From assembly GCA_021732045.1 (NCBI GenBank), contig JAKFWK010000004.1:335917-399916 (forward strand): DNA of 64,000 nt. Reading direction: 5' to 3'. A model generated the notes under the pieces. The model was given only the letters and a program-made list of their open reading frames with translations, had not been told where the DNA came from and searched no databases. This document shows, piece after piece, positions 16,255-24,632 of the stretch. Source of the DNA: Sulfurimonas sp. GTDB taxonomy: Bacteria; Campylobacterota; Campylobacteria; Campylobacterales; Sulfurimonadaceae. A program made the translations under genes and the position numbers. Numbering within the stretch: position 1 is the first letter of the stretch; each line of letters begins with the position of its first letter.

Positions 16255-17742
16255 TTACTTTTCCCCACGCTTTTTTGCTTTAAATAGAACAGGTGTTCCG
16301 CTAAAGTTGAACGCTTCTCTTAGTTGATTAGTGAGATATCTTCTGTATGTAAAATGAAGTCCTCTTGGCTTATTCATAACTATAGCAATTTTAGGCGGTC
16401 TTGTTTCATATTGTGTTGCATAGTAAACTCTAATAACTTGCCCACGCATACTTGGAAGTTGATGTCTTCTTAGGGCTTTCTCCATAACAACATTGAGCTC
16501 TGAAGTTTTTATGCGTTGAGAGTAATTTTCATTTATCTGCAATATCATATCATAGAGCTTATCAACTCTTCTGTGAGTATTTGCAGATAGTGTTATGATT
16601 GGAGCATAGGCCAAAAATTTAAACCTATCTCTAACATTCTCAATAATCTTGTCATAGTCTTCTCTTTGCGCAATATCCCACTTGTTTAGAACTATTATAC
16701 AAGCAAGTCTGTTTTGATCAACTAAGCCAGCAATTTTCTCATCAAGATCCATAAACGGTTCGCTTGCATCTAAAACAACAAGAGCCATATTTGAGTTTTC
16801 AAGCATCTCTTTTGTTCTCATAAGAGCAAATTTTTCGATACCTACAATCTTTCCGCGGCGTCTTAAACCTGCGGTATCAACAAATGTTAGTTGTTTGCCT
16901 TTGTAGTCAATGCTCTCATCGATTGGATCAATTGTTGTTCCTGCAACACTGCTTACAACAGATCGCTCTTCGCCAAGCAGAGCATTTAAAAGGGAGCTTT
17001 TTCCAACATTAGTCCTGCCTATTATGGAAATTTTGATGTGATTGATATCATTTTCATCAAACTCTTTTATTTTATCATTTTGGGCAAAGATTGAGTCATC
17101 ATCAAATTCTTCCTCCTCTTCTGCATCTGAATAGAAGAAACCATCATCTTCCTCTTCCTCGTCATGCTCTTCAAAGAAATCATCCTCTTCAATACTATCC
17201 TCTTCATTCTCTATATCGTCTTGCGACTCTTCATCTTCTTCTGCTACGATATCACAATCGGGAATTTTACTATAAAGCCAGTCAAATAGCTCAGAGGTGC
17301 TTCTGTTGTGTGCTACGGATATTCCAAAAATAGCATCAGTACCAAATTCATAAAAATCCCATAGTTTATCTTTCATCTTATCATTATCTATTTTGTTTAC
17401 CACAAGTGCGACATCTTTACCGAGCGCTTGTAGTTGATAGAAAAGTTTTTTATCATCTTCCTCTGGCAAACTTTTTCCATCAACCATAAACAAAATTATG
17501 TCTGCATTTTTTGCAGCCAAGAGTGATTTTTCTTTGATTTTATCAAACAATTCACACCCTTGGTCTAGTCCACCCGTATCGAGTAGCAGAGCTTGTTTAT
17601 TTAGAATCATTACCGGTCGTCTTTTAACATCCCTTGTAGTTCCAGCTATATCTGAAGTAATAGCGTCTCTTTTTTTAACAAGTCTGTTAAAAAGTGAGCT
17701 TTTGCCAACATTTGGACGACCTATAATAGCGATTTTTTTCAT
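16255..17742 (-). CDS. der: GTPase Der (EngA), ribosome assembly
   Basis: 495 aa with two GTPase domains. First G domain: GRPNVGKS at 8-15, DTGGL at 56-60, NKID at 116-119. Second: GRTNVGKS at 242-249, DTAGL near 289, NKWD near 353. A C-terminal KH-like domain follows. Der helps 50S assembly. Between the two G domains is a long acidic linker (about 167-232, dominated by E and D), longer than in E. coli Der; this is the only odd feature. AAGG precedes the ATG and a TATAAT lies about 50 bases upstream of it. Confidence 0.95.
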   Translation of the reverse strand: MKKIAIIGRPNVGKSSLFNRLVKKRDAITSDIAGTTRDVKRRPVMILNKQALLLDTGGLDQGCELFDKIKEKSLLAAKNADIILFMVDGKSLPEEDDKKLFYQLQALGKDVALVVNKIDNDKMKDKLWDFYEFGTDAIFGISVAHNRSTSELFDWLYSKIPDCDIVAEEDEESQDDIENEEDSIEEDDFFEEHDEEEEDDGFFYSDAEEEEEFDDDSIFAQNDKIKEFDENDINHIKISIIGRTNVGKSSLLNALLGEERSVVSSVAGTTIDPIDESIDYKGKQLTFVDTAGLRRRGKIVGIEKFALMRTKEMLENSNMALVVLDASEPFMDLDEKIAGLVDQNRLACIIVLNKWDIAQREDYDKIIENVRDRFKFLAYAPIITLSANTHRRVDKLYDMILQINENYSQRIKTSELNVVMEKALRRHQLPSMRGQVIRVYYATQYETRPPKIAIVMNKPRGLHFTYRRYLTNQLREAFNFSGTPVLFKAKKRGEK

Positions 17743-17865
17743 TTGATTTACCTTGTTTTTGTGAAGAAAATTTGTAGTTAGTGTGGAATTATAGCTAAAT
17801 AAAAAGTGATAAGGTTTAACTTTTGGTGAGGGAGTTTATGAGCGTCTTTGCTTATGATTGCAGTT

Positions 17866-18273
17866 TTATTTGTCAAGAATCAGCCAGATGTATATCTCAT
17901 CGCTTATTGGATCTCTCCATACATCTTCAATGTGGGCTGTAACATTGCTTGAGTTTACTGAGTATGAACCTTGCGTTTCCATGGATAGTGTAGAGTTGTC
18001 GTTTACAACTCTATCTTTTTTTTCAATACTTAGGGATATTTTTACACCTTGCTGTAATGCTAACTCATCAAGTCCTCGCGTGATCGCGAGTTCTCTTTGA
18101 AAAGCTAGACCTTTATAGTGTCTATTTGCAGTTCCAATTGCTCCTATTTTACCATTTAGACTTGGGTTTAAAACCCAAGCAGGTTGCAAATCTTTTGAAT
18201 CTTTTGGTAAAGGTTTAACACAACCAACAAGAATTAACGCAAGAAGTAGTGAAAAGGCAAATATTTTTAGCAT
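17866..18273 (-). CDS. LPP20-like lipoprotein, short
   Basis: 135 aa. A lipoprotein signal peptide ends in ILVGC. The mature part contains PAWVLNP near the N-terminus, a GAIGTANRHYKGLAFQRELAITRGLDELA helix and strands leading to DEIYIWLILDK. This arrangement (short strand, alanine-rich helix, V/I-rich C-terminal strand) matches LPP20-type lipoproteins seen in Helicobacter and relatives; the assignment is by resemblance. Its ATG overlaps the stop of the preceding lipoprotein gene (TAATG), so the two are coupled. Confidence 0.65.
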   Translation of the reverse strand: MLKIFAFSLLLALILVGCVKPLPKDSKDLQPAWVLNPSLNGKIGAIGTANRHYKGLAFQRELAITRGLDELALQQGVKISLSIEKKDRVVNDNSTLSMETQGSYSVNSSNVTAHIEDVWRDPISDEIYIWLILDK

Positions 18274-18848
18274 TAGTTAGTTGGAAACTCTTTGTCTAAT
18301 CCTTCTAGAGCATTTTTAGATTGAAATTGTTGCCAAAGAGCTTCGTCATTTTTAAAGCTAGTTTTAACTTTTTCTTTTACCTCTTTGTTTACTGTAGCTT
18401 CAGGAACAGTTACAAGCATATAAAGAGCACCTGATGGAGCAGTCCAAGTGTCAACACCTTTTGAACCACTTAAATCAATTTTAGCAATTTGCTTTGAAAC
18501 ACTTGTTGCAACAGCGTCAACAGTCTCTCCTGAACCAACACCAGTCGTGCGAGTAAATGTCTCAACTTTTGCTTTTACTTGAGTTTGAATCTGTTGAGCT
18601 AAGTCTTGTCTACCATTTGCAGTAGCAATTGTTCTCATATGACCCATTCCAGCGGCACTCTTAGGAGTTATTCCAACACCAGCATAAGCACCCTCCATCA
18701 TAGGAACACAAGTCCATTTTGGAGCTAAAACACCCTCTTGCTTACAACGAAAGTCAGCGTCTTTTTCAGGTGCTACAGAAGAGTTACACCCTGAGATAGA
18801 AGCAGCTATTAAGCCTGCTAAAGCTATTGATGAAAGAGTTTTGATCAT
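18273..18848 (-). CDS. LPP20-family lipoprotein
   Basis: 191 aa. The signal peptide ends in the lipobox SISGC (Cys about residue 21). The mature part has PKWTCVP, YAGVGITPKSAAGMGHMRTIATANGRQDLAQQI and a late GALYMLVTVPEA strand, the pattern of LPP20 / FlgP-type lipoproteins. Such proteins are outer-membrane associated in related bacteria (some with flagellar roles), but the role here is unknown. A strong AAGGAG ribosome-binding site precedes the ATG. It is first of a two-gene operon with another LPP20-like lipoprotein. Confidence 0.75.
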   Translation of the reverse strand: MIKTLSSIALAGLIAASISGCNSSVAPEKDADFRCKQEGVLAPKWTCVPMMEGAYAGVGITPKSAAGMGHMRTIATANGRQDLAQQIQTQVKAKVETFTRTTGVGSGETVDAVATSVSKQIAKIDLSGSKGVDTWTAPSGALYMLVTVPEATVNKEVKEKVKTSFKNDEALWQQFQSKNALEGLDKEFPTN

Positions 18849-18910
18849 ACGATCTCCTTAAAATTAGATGTAACATTCTATCAATTCTAATCTTAAATAA
18901 GTTTTTTTAG

Positions 18911-18916
18911 TATAAT
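18911..18916 (+). promoter_or_regulatory. -10 element with leaderless spacing before the phosphoribosyltransferase
   Basis: TATAAT at 18911-18916, preceded by a T-run (GTTTTTTTAG) and followed by exactly six bases before the ATG at 18923. There is no Shine-Dalgarno motif. Confidence 0.55.
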
Positions 18917-18922
18917 TTGAGC

Positions 18923-19366
18923 ATGAAATATTACGCTTATAATGATTTTAAAAATGATGTAAACACTCTGATTTCTATGGTTGCTGAGTTTGAAGCAGAG
19001 GCAATAGTTGCTATTGCGAGAGGTGGATTGACCCTTTCTCATGCTTTGGCGGAGGGATTAAATATAAGAGATGTCCAAAGTATAAGAACTGAATTTTATG
19101 ATATTCAGATAAAAAGAGACGAGATTGCAATATTTGGAAGTTGTAATTTTAAGGAGGTTAAGAGGGTTTTAGTTGTTGATGATATCTCTGATAGTGGCGA
19201 GACACTGAGTGTTGTAATGGGTTGTTTGAAGTCAGAGTTTAAAAATATAGAGTTTAAATCCGCAACACTTTTCTATAAAGAAACTTCAAAATATGAGCCA
19301 GATTTTTGGATAAATATTGCCGATGATTGGATAGATTTTTTTTGGGAGAGAGACTTTATGCGGTAG
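18923..19366 (+). CDS. Phosphoribosyltransferase family protein
   Basis: 147 aa. The PRPP-binding loop is clear (VLVVDDISDSGETLSVV), preceded by IVAIARGGLTLSHALAEGL, the usual first loop of type I phosphoribosyltransferases. The C-terminal WINIADDWIDFFWE resembles xanthine-guanine (Gpt-like) enzymes, so purine base salvage is likely, but the acceptor base is not certain. I start at the ATG at 18923; two codons upstream belong to the promoter. A TATAAT six bases before the ATG predicts a leaderless mRNA. Confidence 0.82.
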   Translation: MKYYAYNDFKNDVNTLISMVAEFEAEAIVAIARGGLTLSHALAEGLNIRDVQSIRTEFYDIQIKRDEIAIFGSCNFKEVKRVLVVDDISDSGETLSVVMGCLKSEFKNIEFKSATLFYKETSKYEPDFWINIADDWIDFFWERDFMR

Positions 19367-19390
19367 TGTAAAAACTATGGTTTAGTCCAG

Positions 19391-19753
19391 TTAGTATAGT
19401 CCACCTCTTTTTTTAAAATCTGTCTCATAGATATATGTAGAAATATCTCTTAATACTTCTTTATCGAAGCCAAGATCAGGCATAAGAGCATGTTTTTTGA
19501 TGGCATCTTGCATGATGGAAGTTTTAGCATTTGGATGCTCAACCCATGCACTCATATAGTTTACAAAATCCTCTTTTTTGCTAAACACACTCAGATATCT
19601 GCTCCTTAACTCTACCATTGATGGCGCAGATACTGTTTTTGTCTCATGGTGACAAGTTAAACAATTGCCATTAAAGAGAAGTGAGCTTGCGTTGTCTGCT
19701 TCAAGTAAGCATGAAACAGAAAGAAAAAGTAGTAGTTTTTTAGATTTTAACAC
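19391..19753 (-). CDS. Periplasmic monohaem cytochrome c
   Basis: 120 aa. Signal peptide (KLLLFLSVSCLLEA), then the haem-binding motif CLTCH near residue 31 and a distal methionine in ALMPDLGF. Small class I cytochromes of this shape carry electrons in the periplasm; the partners are unknown. It overlaps the upstream TerB/DnaJ gene by 14 bases, which suggests cotranscription but gives no functional clue. Confidence 0.8.
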   Translation of the reverse strand: MLKSKKLLLFLSVSCLLEADNASSLLFNGNCLTCHHETKTVSAPSMVELRSRYLSVFSKKEDFVNYMSAWVEHPNAKTSIMQDAIKKHALMPDLGFDKEVLRDISTYIYETDFKKRGGLY

Positions 19754-20504
19754 TTTCTTTAACCTTTTTTATCATCTCATACGCTTGATTTATCTCTTGA
19801 GTTTTGGCAGTCGCCTCTTTCATATACGCCTCATCACTGTTTTGTGACTTTATGATGTCTGGATGGTACTTGCGAACCAAATCTCTATATGCTTTTTTAA
19901 TCACGCTTATATCATCACTCTCTTTTACGCCCAAAAGTGCGTAAGCATCGCTTATATTTGTTTTAGGCTTGACATTTTTCATAATGTTTTCAAATTGGTC
20001 AAAAATAGCATGATAGTTGTCGGGGTCAAACTCAAAAGCCTCAGCTATGGTTATGAGCACTTCATCTTCGCTCTTGCTAACCTCTCCGTCAATAAAAGCC
20101 AACTGAATTAAAAAGCCCATAAATTGCTGCTGTTTTGCTCTATCTTTTTTGGTTGCATTCCCGAGTGTTTGTGCGATTTGGGCTAAATTATCAAAGTTAT
20201 CTTTTTCTTCGTAAAATATCTCTTTTAATATCTCTTTTGTTTTAGTGGGCTCTGGAAAAATTGCTGAGATATCATCAAACATTATCCCAACAAGCTGTGC
20301 TTCAAGTGCATCAACTCTTCCGTCGGCTTTAGCTACTTTGGCGACAAGTGCGACAAAAAGACCCAAATCGCTTCGCTTAAGGGACTCTTTGCTTACTGAG
20401 AAATTTTTAAAAGCTTCCGCTGAGTATGCTGTGTATCTTGAGTAACTCTTAAATATCCAGTAAAAAAATCCAATCACGATTGCTAGAAGTACTATGTTTC
20501 CCAT
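19740..20504 (-). CDS. TerB-like / DnaJ-domain membrane protein (DjlA-like)
   Basis: 254 aa. One N-terminal membrane helix (NIVLLAIVIGFFYWIF), a TerB-type helical domain at about 45-165 (VALVAKVAKADGRVDALEAQLVG and the repeat-like LAFIDGEVSKSEDEVL), and a C-terminal J domain from about 185 (DAYALLGVKESDDISVIKKAYRDLVRKYHPD) with the HPD motif. The same order occurs in DjlA, a membrane co-chaperone for DnaK. AAGGG precedes the ATG. Confidence 0.85.
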   Translation of the reverse strand: MGNIVLLAIVIGFFYWIFKSYSRYTAYSAEAFKNFSVSKESLKRSDLGLFVALVAKVAKADGRVDALEAQLVGIMFDDISAIFPEPTKTKEILKEIFYEEKDNFDNLAQIAQTLGNATKKDRAKQQQFMGFLIQLAFIDGEVSKSEDEVLITIAEAFEFDPDNYHAIFDQFENIMKNVKPKTNISDAYALLGVKESDDISVIKKAYRDLVRKYHPDIIKSQNSDEAYMKEATAKTQEINQAYEMIKKVKESVKI

Positions 20505-20556
20505 AATTTCCCTTTATTGTTTTGATAATTATAGAAAATAGAAGTTAATAAAGAGC

Positions 20557-20562
20557 TATAAT
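20557..20562 (+). promoter_or_regulatory. -10 element with leaderless spacing before the DMT transporter
   Basis: TATAAT at 20557-20562, exactly six bases before the ATG at 20569, with no ribosome-binding site between. Confidence 0.55.
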
Positions 20563-20568
20563 TGCTCA

Positions 20569-21456
20569 ATGAAAAGATTAAAAGAGTTTAACAGCGGTAT
20601 TAAGTATATGCTTTTTGCATCATTTTTGTTTGCCATTATGGGGGCATTTGCAAAGCTTGCTTCAGCATATATGAGTTCACTTGAAGTTGTTTTTTTTAGA
20701 AATATTTTTGGTGTTTTTATCATAGGCTATGCCATATACAAAAAACCAATGACAAAAAAAGGTTCAAAACCATTTTTGCTCTTCTTTCGAGGCTTAATGG
20801 GGTTTTTAGCGCTTCTCGCATATTTTTATAATGTTGCTCATATACCTCTTGGCGACGCGATGACATTTTCAAAAACAGCCCCGATTTTTACTGCTATTTT
20901 TGCATGGTTATTTTTAAATGAAAAGTTATCCGTAAATGCTTGGTTTGGGGTATTTGTAGGGTTTGCAGGCATACTTTTGATAACTCAGCCTTCAAATATA
21001 GGTTTTACAAAGTACGATTTACTTGGAATTTTTAGTGGGGTAGGCGCTGCACTTGCTTATACCTCCATTAGAGAGCTTAAAGAGTATTATGACACAAGAG
21101 CAATCGTTCTCTCTTTTACTTTAGTTGGAACGGTTGGTCCAATAATCTTGATGATTTTGTCAAAATACTTTTATATTACGAGCTTGGATTTTATGCTTGG
21201 TGAGTTTGTGATGCCCATTGGAATTATTTGGATTTATATCATTGGACTTGGAGTGTTGGGGACTTTGTCTCAGTATTACATGACAAAAGCATACAGTGAA
21301 ACAAAGGCTGGAATTATTGGTGCAATTAGCTATACAGGAATCATCTTTTCGATAATTGTTGGAGTTTTGCTTGGTGATATATTTCCTGATATTATAACTA
21401 TTTGTGGGATTGTTTTGATTGTGCTTGCTGGAATTGTTGTGGCTAAAGAGAAATAG
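20569..21456 (+). CDS. EamA/DMT-family transporter
   Basis: 295 aa, about ten transmembrane helices in two EamA repeats (residues about 10-140 and 150-290). Motifs of the drug/metabolite transporter superfamily are visible: FLFAIMGAFAKLAS, VVFFRNIFGV, FSKTAPIFTAIFAWLFLNEKL and the second-repeat GIIGAISYTGIIFSIIVG. Substrate unknown; members export amino acids or other small metabolites. A TATAAT at six bases before the ATG suggests a leaderless transcript. Confidence 0.85.
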   Translation: MKRLKEFNSGIKYMLFASFLFAIMGAFAKLASAYMSSLEVVFFRNIFGVFIIGYAIYKKPMTKKGSKPFLLFFRGLMGFLALLAYFYNVAHIPLGDAMTFSKTAPIFTAIFAWLFLNEKLSVNAWFGVFVGFAGILLITQPSNIGFTKYDLLGIFSGVGAALAYTSIRELKEYYDTRAIVLSFTLVGTVGPIILMILSKYFYITSLDFMLGEFVMPIGIIWIYIIGLGVLGTLSQYYMTKAYSETKAGIIGAISYTGIIFSIIVGVLLGDIFPDIITICGIVLIVLAGIVVAKEK

Positions 21457-21589
21457 CAATTTTTATGTGATAAAATAAATAGTTAGTTTTATTAAAATTA
21501 ATTTAACTTTAAAAGTAGTATTCTTATAACTATTTGGATTTTTTAGCATAAGAATTTTCAATAAAACAGTTACCATCTAAAGGTTTGTA

Positions 21590-23902
21590 GTGAATTCAGA
21601 AAGTATTTTTAAATTAAATCTAACTACTCGCCTTTTTTGGATTATAAGTGTGCTTGTTGTAGTTGGGTTGACGATTGACACGCTCAAACGCTATAGCCAA
21701 ACAAAAGAGGCAATTGAGCTAGAGGGTTACAACAGGGCAAAAGCCTTAAATGAATACTTGTTATCTATGCGGTATGTCTATCATCAACAATTTTTAAAAA
21801 GCGGAATTGATCTCAACGACTCTACTGTTGGATTTTTGCCAGCACATGCTTCCACTCTTATTAGTGATGAGTTTTCAAAAAGAACAACTCAGGGCATAAC
21901 TATCCGAAATGTCTCCGATCGACCTCGAAATCAAAAAAACAGAGCAGACAAGCTTGAAGCGGAGTCTATCGCTTACTTTAAAGCATATCCAGAAAAAACC
22001 CAATTTGTTAAGACTATTGTGCAAAACGGAGAAGAGTCTCTATTTTTCAGTGAGCCATTAAAAATTGTCCCATATTGTCTTGCTTGTCATGGAGAGATAG
22101 ATAAAGTAAATGGGTATATAAAAGATAGATACAACGATACGGCGTATGGCTATAAAGTTGGCGATATAAGAGGTGTTACTAGTATAAAAATACCTAAATA
22201 TATTTTTAAAGACCCTGCAATGAAGATTTTCTTAAATGCTACTTTTATTAATTTTGGAATCTCTCTTTTGTTTTTGGCGTTTATATACATAGTTATACGA
22301 AGACTTACTTATCGCGAAGCTCATATAAAGCAAGAGTTAGAGGTGATGGTAAAAGAAAAAACAACAAAACTCGAAAATGCATATTTGCATGAAAAACATC
22401 TTCGTTCAGTGCTTAGAACGGTGGCGGATGTAAATCAAGTCTTAATTACAGCAAAGAGTATAGAAGAGCTTATAGATCAAGCTGCATCGGCATTAAGTCT
22501 TAATGACTCTTTTTCAAGTGTTAAAATAGCCATCATGAGAGGTAAAGCGCTAGAAGTTATGGCTTCTTATAGCCCATGGAATGAGAAGATGATAACAAAA
22601 GTAGATATAGATGTTTTTGAATCTGCTCAGCAACTTTTGATTTTAGATTTAAAGAACGATAGTGTGCCAGAATTTTGTAGAGAAAAAGCAGAACTGTACG
22701 GTATTAGTACGATTTACTCCACTCCTCTTAAGAGCAATAGTTTTGCAAAAGAGTCAATAGGTGTTATGACGATATGCACAACAATGGAGAATGGATTTAG
22801 TGATGATGACATTAATATGCTTGATGAGCTCGCTGGTGATATAGGCTTTGCTATTAATTCATTTATACAACAAGACGCGCTGGAGTTTTTGCGTGAGGAA
22901 AAAATTAAAAGATATCAAGATTTTATTGAAGCGCTTGTGGAAATGATAGAACAAAGAGACACTTATACCGCAGGACATACCGCAAGGGTTGCTGAGTACT
23001 CTTCTATGATAGCTACAGAGCTTGGTTTATCTGAAAAAAATATAAAAGATTTAGTTGAAGCAGCAAAGATTCATGATATAGGTAAAGTTGTTACGCCAGA
23101 CTCTGTACTGCTAAAACCTGGAGCGCTAACAAAACTTGAGTATGACCTTATCAAAGAGCATGTTATTGCTGGCTATGAGGTGCTCTCAAATATAGATTCA
23201 TACAAAGAATTAGCAGAGATAGTTCTGCTTCATCATGAGAGATTTGATGGAAGCGGTTACCCATATGGTAAACAAGGGGATGAGATCTCGCTCTCTGGGT
23301 GTATATTGGCGATTGCAGACTCGTTTGATGCTATGACAACAAACAGAATTTATAAACCTAGAAAAAGTGTGGAAATAGCTATCGCTGAACTAAAAGAGTT
23401 GAGTGGAAGTCATTACCATCCGCTAGTTGTTGCGGCGGCAACAAAAGTATTGGCAGATGTTAAAATAAATCAGATCATAGACCAGATAGTACCAATGAGC
23501 GAGATAGAAAAAGAGAGATTGAGTTATTTCTTTCAAGATAGACTCACAAAACTATACAATGAAGAGTACTTTACTCTTGTTGTTGATGGTCGTTCAGGGT
23601 ACCAGATTCCTGATAGCTTAAGTGTAATTTCACTATCTAATTTCACAAAATACAACAGAGAGAAAACTTGGGATGGTGGCAATAAGTTGCTCATAGAGTT
23701 TGCAGAGTTTTTGAAAAAAGAGATGAATGAGCTTTTAGTGTTTAGAATTTGGGGTGATAGGTTTGTGGTTGCGGATTGTAACTTAGATTTAGAGGGAATA
23801 ATGACTCTCTCTCCGCTTATAAAGAATAATATATCATACAAAATAAAAACAATAAAAGCACCGTTTAAAAATATCAAAGAAGAAATTTTAAGAGAACTAT
23901 AG
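21590..23902 (+). CDS. Haem c-containing membrane sensor with GAF and HD-GYP domains
   Basis: 770 aa, GTG start with an AAAGG ribosome-binding site. A membrane helix at about 14-29; a periplasmic Tll0287-like (DUF3365) domain at about 40-205 with a c-type haem motif CLACH (163-167); a second helix at about 218-236; a coiled coil; a GAF domain at about 275-430; an HD-GYP domain at about 445-620 with HDIGK, HHERFDGSGYP and DSFDAMTT; and a degenerate GGDEF-like tail beginning DRLTKLYNEEYF. HD-GYP proteins hydrolyse c-di-GMP. The layout implies a redox- or gas-responsive phosphodiesterase. Domain order is read by eye; the signal is inferred. Confidence 0.85.
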   Translation: MNSESIFKLNLTTRLFWIISVLVVVGLTIDTLKRYSQTKEAIELEGYNRAKALNEYLLSMRYVYHQQFLKSGIDLNDSTVGFLPAHASTLISDEFSKRTTQGITIRNVSDRPRNQKNRADKLEAESIAYFKAYPEKTQFVKTIVQNGEESLFFSEPLKIVPYCLACHGEIDKVNGYIKDRYNDTAYGYKVGDIRGVTSIKIPKYIFKDPAMKIFLNATFINFGISLLFLAFIYIVIRRLTYREAHIKQELEVMVKEKTTKLENAYLHEKHLRSVLRTVADVNQVLITAKSIEELIDQAASALSLNDSFSSVKIAIMRGKALEVMASYSPWNEKMITKVDIDVFESAQQLLILDLKNDSVPEFCREKAELYGISTIYSTPLKSNSFAKESIGVMTICTTMENGFSDDDINMLDELAGDIGFAINSFIQQDALEFLREEKIKRYQDFIEALVEMIEQRDTYTAGHTARVAEYSSMIATELGLSEKNIKDLVEAAKIHDIGKVVTPDSVLLKPGALTKLEYDLIKEHVIAGYEVLSNIDSYKELAEIVLLHHERFDGSGYPYGKQGDEISLSGCILAIADSFDAMTTNRIYKPRKSVEIAIAELKELSGSHYHPLVVAAATKVLADVKINQIIDQIVPMSEIEKERLSYFFQDRLTKLYNEEYFTLVVDGRSGYQIPDSLSVISLSNFTKYNREKTWDGGNKLLIEFAEFLKKEMNELLVFRIWGDRFVVADCNLDLEGIMTLSPLIKNNISYKIKTIKAPFKNIKEEILREL

Positions 23903-23903
23903 T

Positions 23904-24632
23904 TTATTTTTCAGAGATTCTAAAACGAGCATATAGTGCGTTATGGTCTGAGTGTTTTGCTGTATCTATTACATGGCTATCTTTGAGCTCTATTCCGCGA
24001 TAAAAAATATGATCAAGTTTATGACGCATAAAAGATTTGATTAGATGACCGTGGTCCATTGTGACTGATTGAAGATGCAGTGTGTGAGCGAGTTTTGAAA
24101 GCGTCTCCATCCTTTTTTTATTCCAACTGTTAAAATCCCCTGCGACAATCATCGCTCCCTCATGATGGCGAAGTACTTCTATGATTTGGTCCATCTCTTT
24201 GTTATAGACATTGGTTCCTCTAAAGTTAATTGCATGGAGATTTACTAACAGTAAAGTCTCACCATTTTTAAGTTTGTATGATGAAAAAACGGCACTTTTG
24301 TGGGTTGCAAGTACGCTCTCTTTATGTTTAGATAGAAGTGAAAATGTTTTTATTTCAGGAATGCACGCGCCGTTCATAACACCATAAATATTGTTAAAAA
24401 TTTTGATATTAGGAGCGAATGAGAGATGAAATTGATTGAGGAAAGATTTACTACCCATATTTATTTTAACTTCTTGGAAGGCAATCAAATCTACTTTGTG
24501 TTCCCTAAGCAGTGATTCAAGATAGTTGTTAAAACGGATTTTGTCATTTTGTTTATAAATATTCCAGCACAGAAGCCCAAACTCACTTGTCAGTTTCTCC
24601 TTTTTAGATTTGATAAGCTCTTGTTTAATCAT
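23904..24632 (-). CDS. Endonuclease/exonuclease/phosphatase family protein
   Basis: 242 aa. EEP-fold motifs: LLCWNIYKQN (metal-site Asn), DLIAFQEVKI (catalytic Glu), LVNLHAI, IVAGDFNSWNKKR (Asp/Asn pair) and the C-terminal SDHNALYA (catalytic His). No signal peptide is seen. The family includes nucleases, sphingomyelinases and phosphatases; the substrate is not readable. Its start overlaps the end of the cardiolipin synthase gene as ATGA, suggesting an envelope or phospholipid link, which is inference only. Confidence 0.82.
   Translation of the reverse strand: MIKQELIKSKKEKLTSEFGLLCWNIYKQNDKIRFNNYLESLLREHKVDLIAFQEVKINMGSKSFLNQFHLSFAPNIKIFNNIYGVMNGACIPEIKTFSLLSKHKESVLATHKSAVFSSYKLKNGETLLLVNLHAINFRGTNVYNKEMDQIIEVLRHHEGAMIVAGDFNSWNKKRMETLSKLAHTLHLQSVTMDHGHLIKSFMRHKLDHIFYRGIELKDSHVIDTAKHSDHNALYARFRISEK

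Noticed and set aside
16227..16256. AAATCTTTTT/AAAAAGATTT hairpin as der terminator
   Set aside because: The stem overlaps the der stop codon and is followed by an A-run, not a T-run, on the der strand; termination is not supported.
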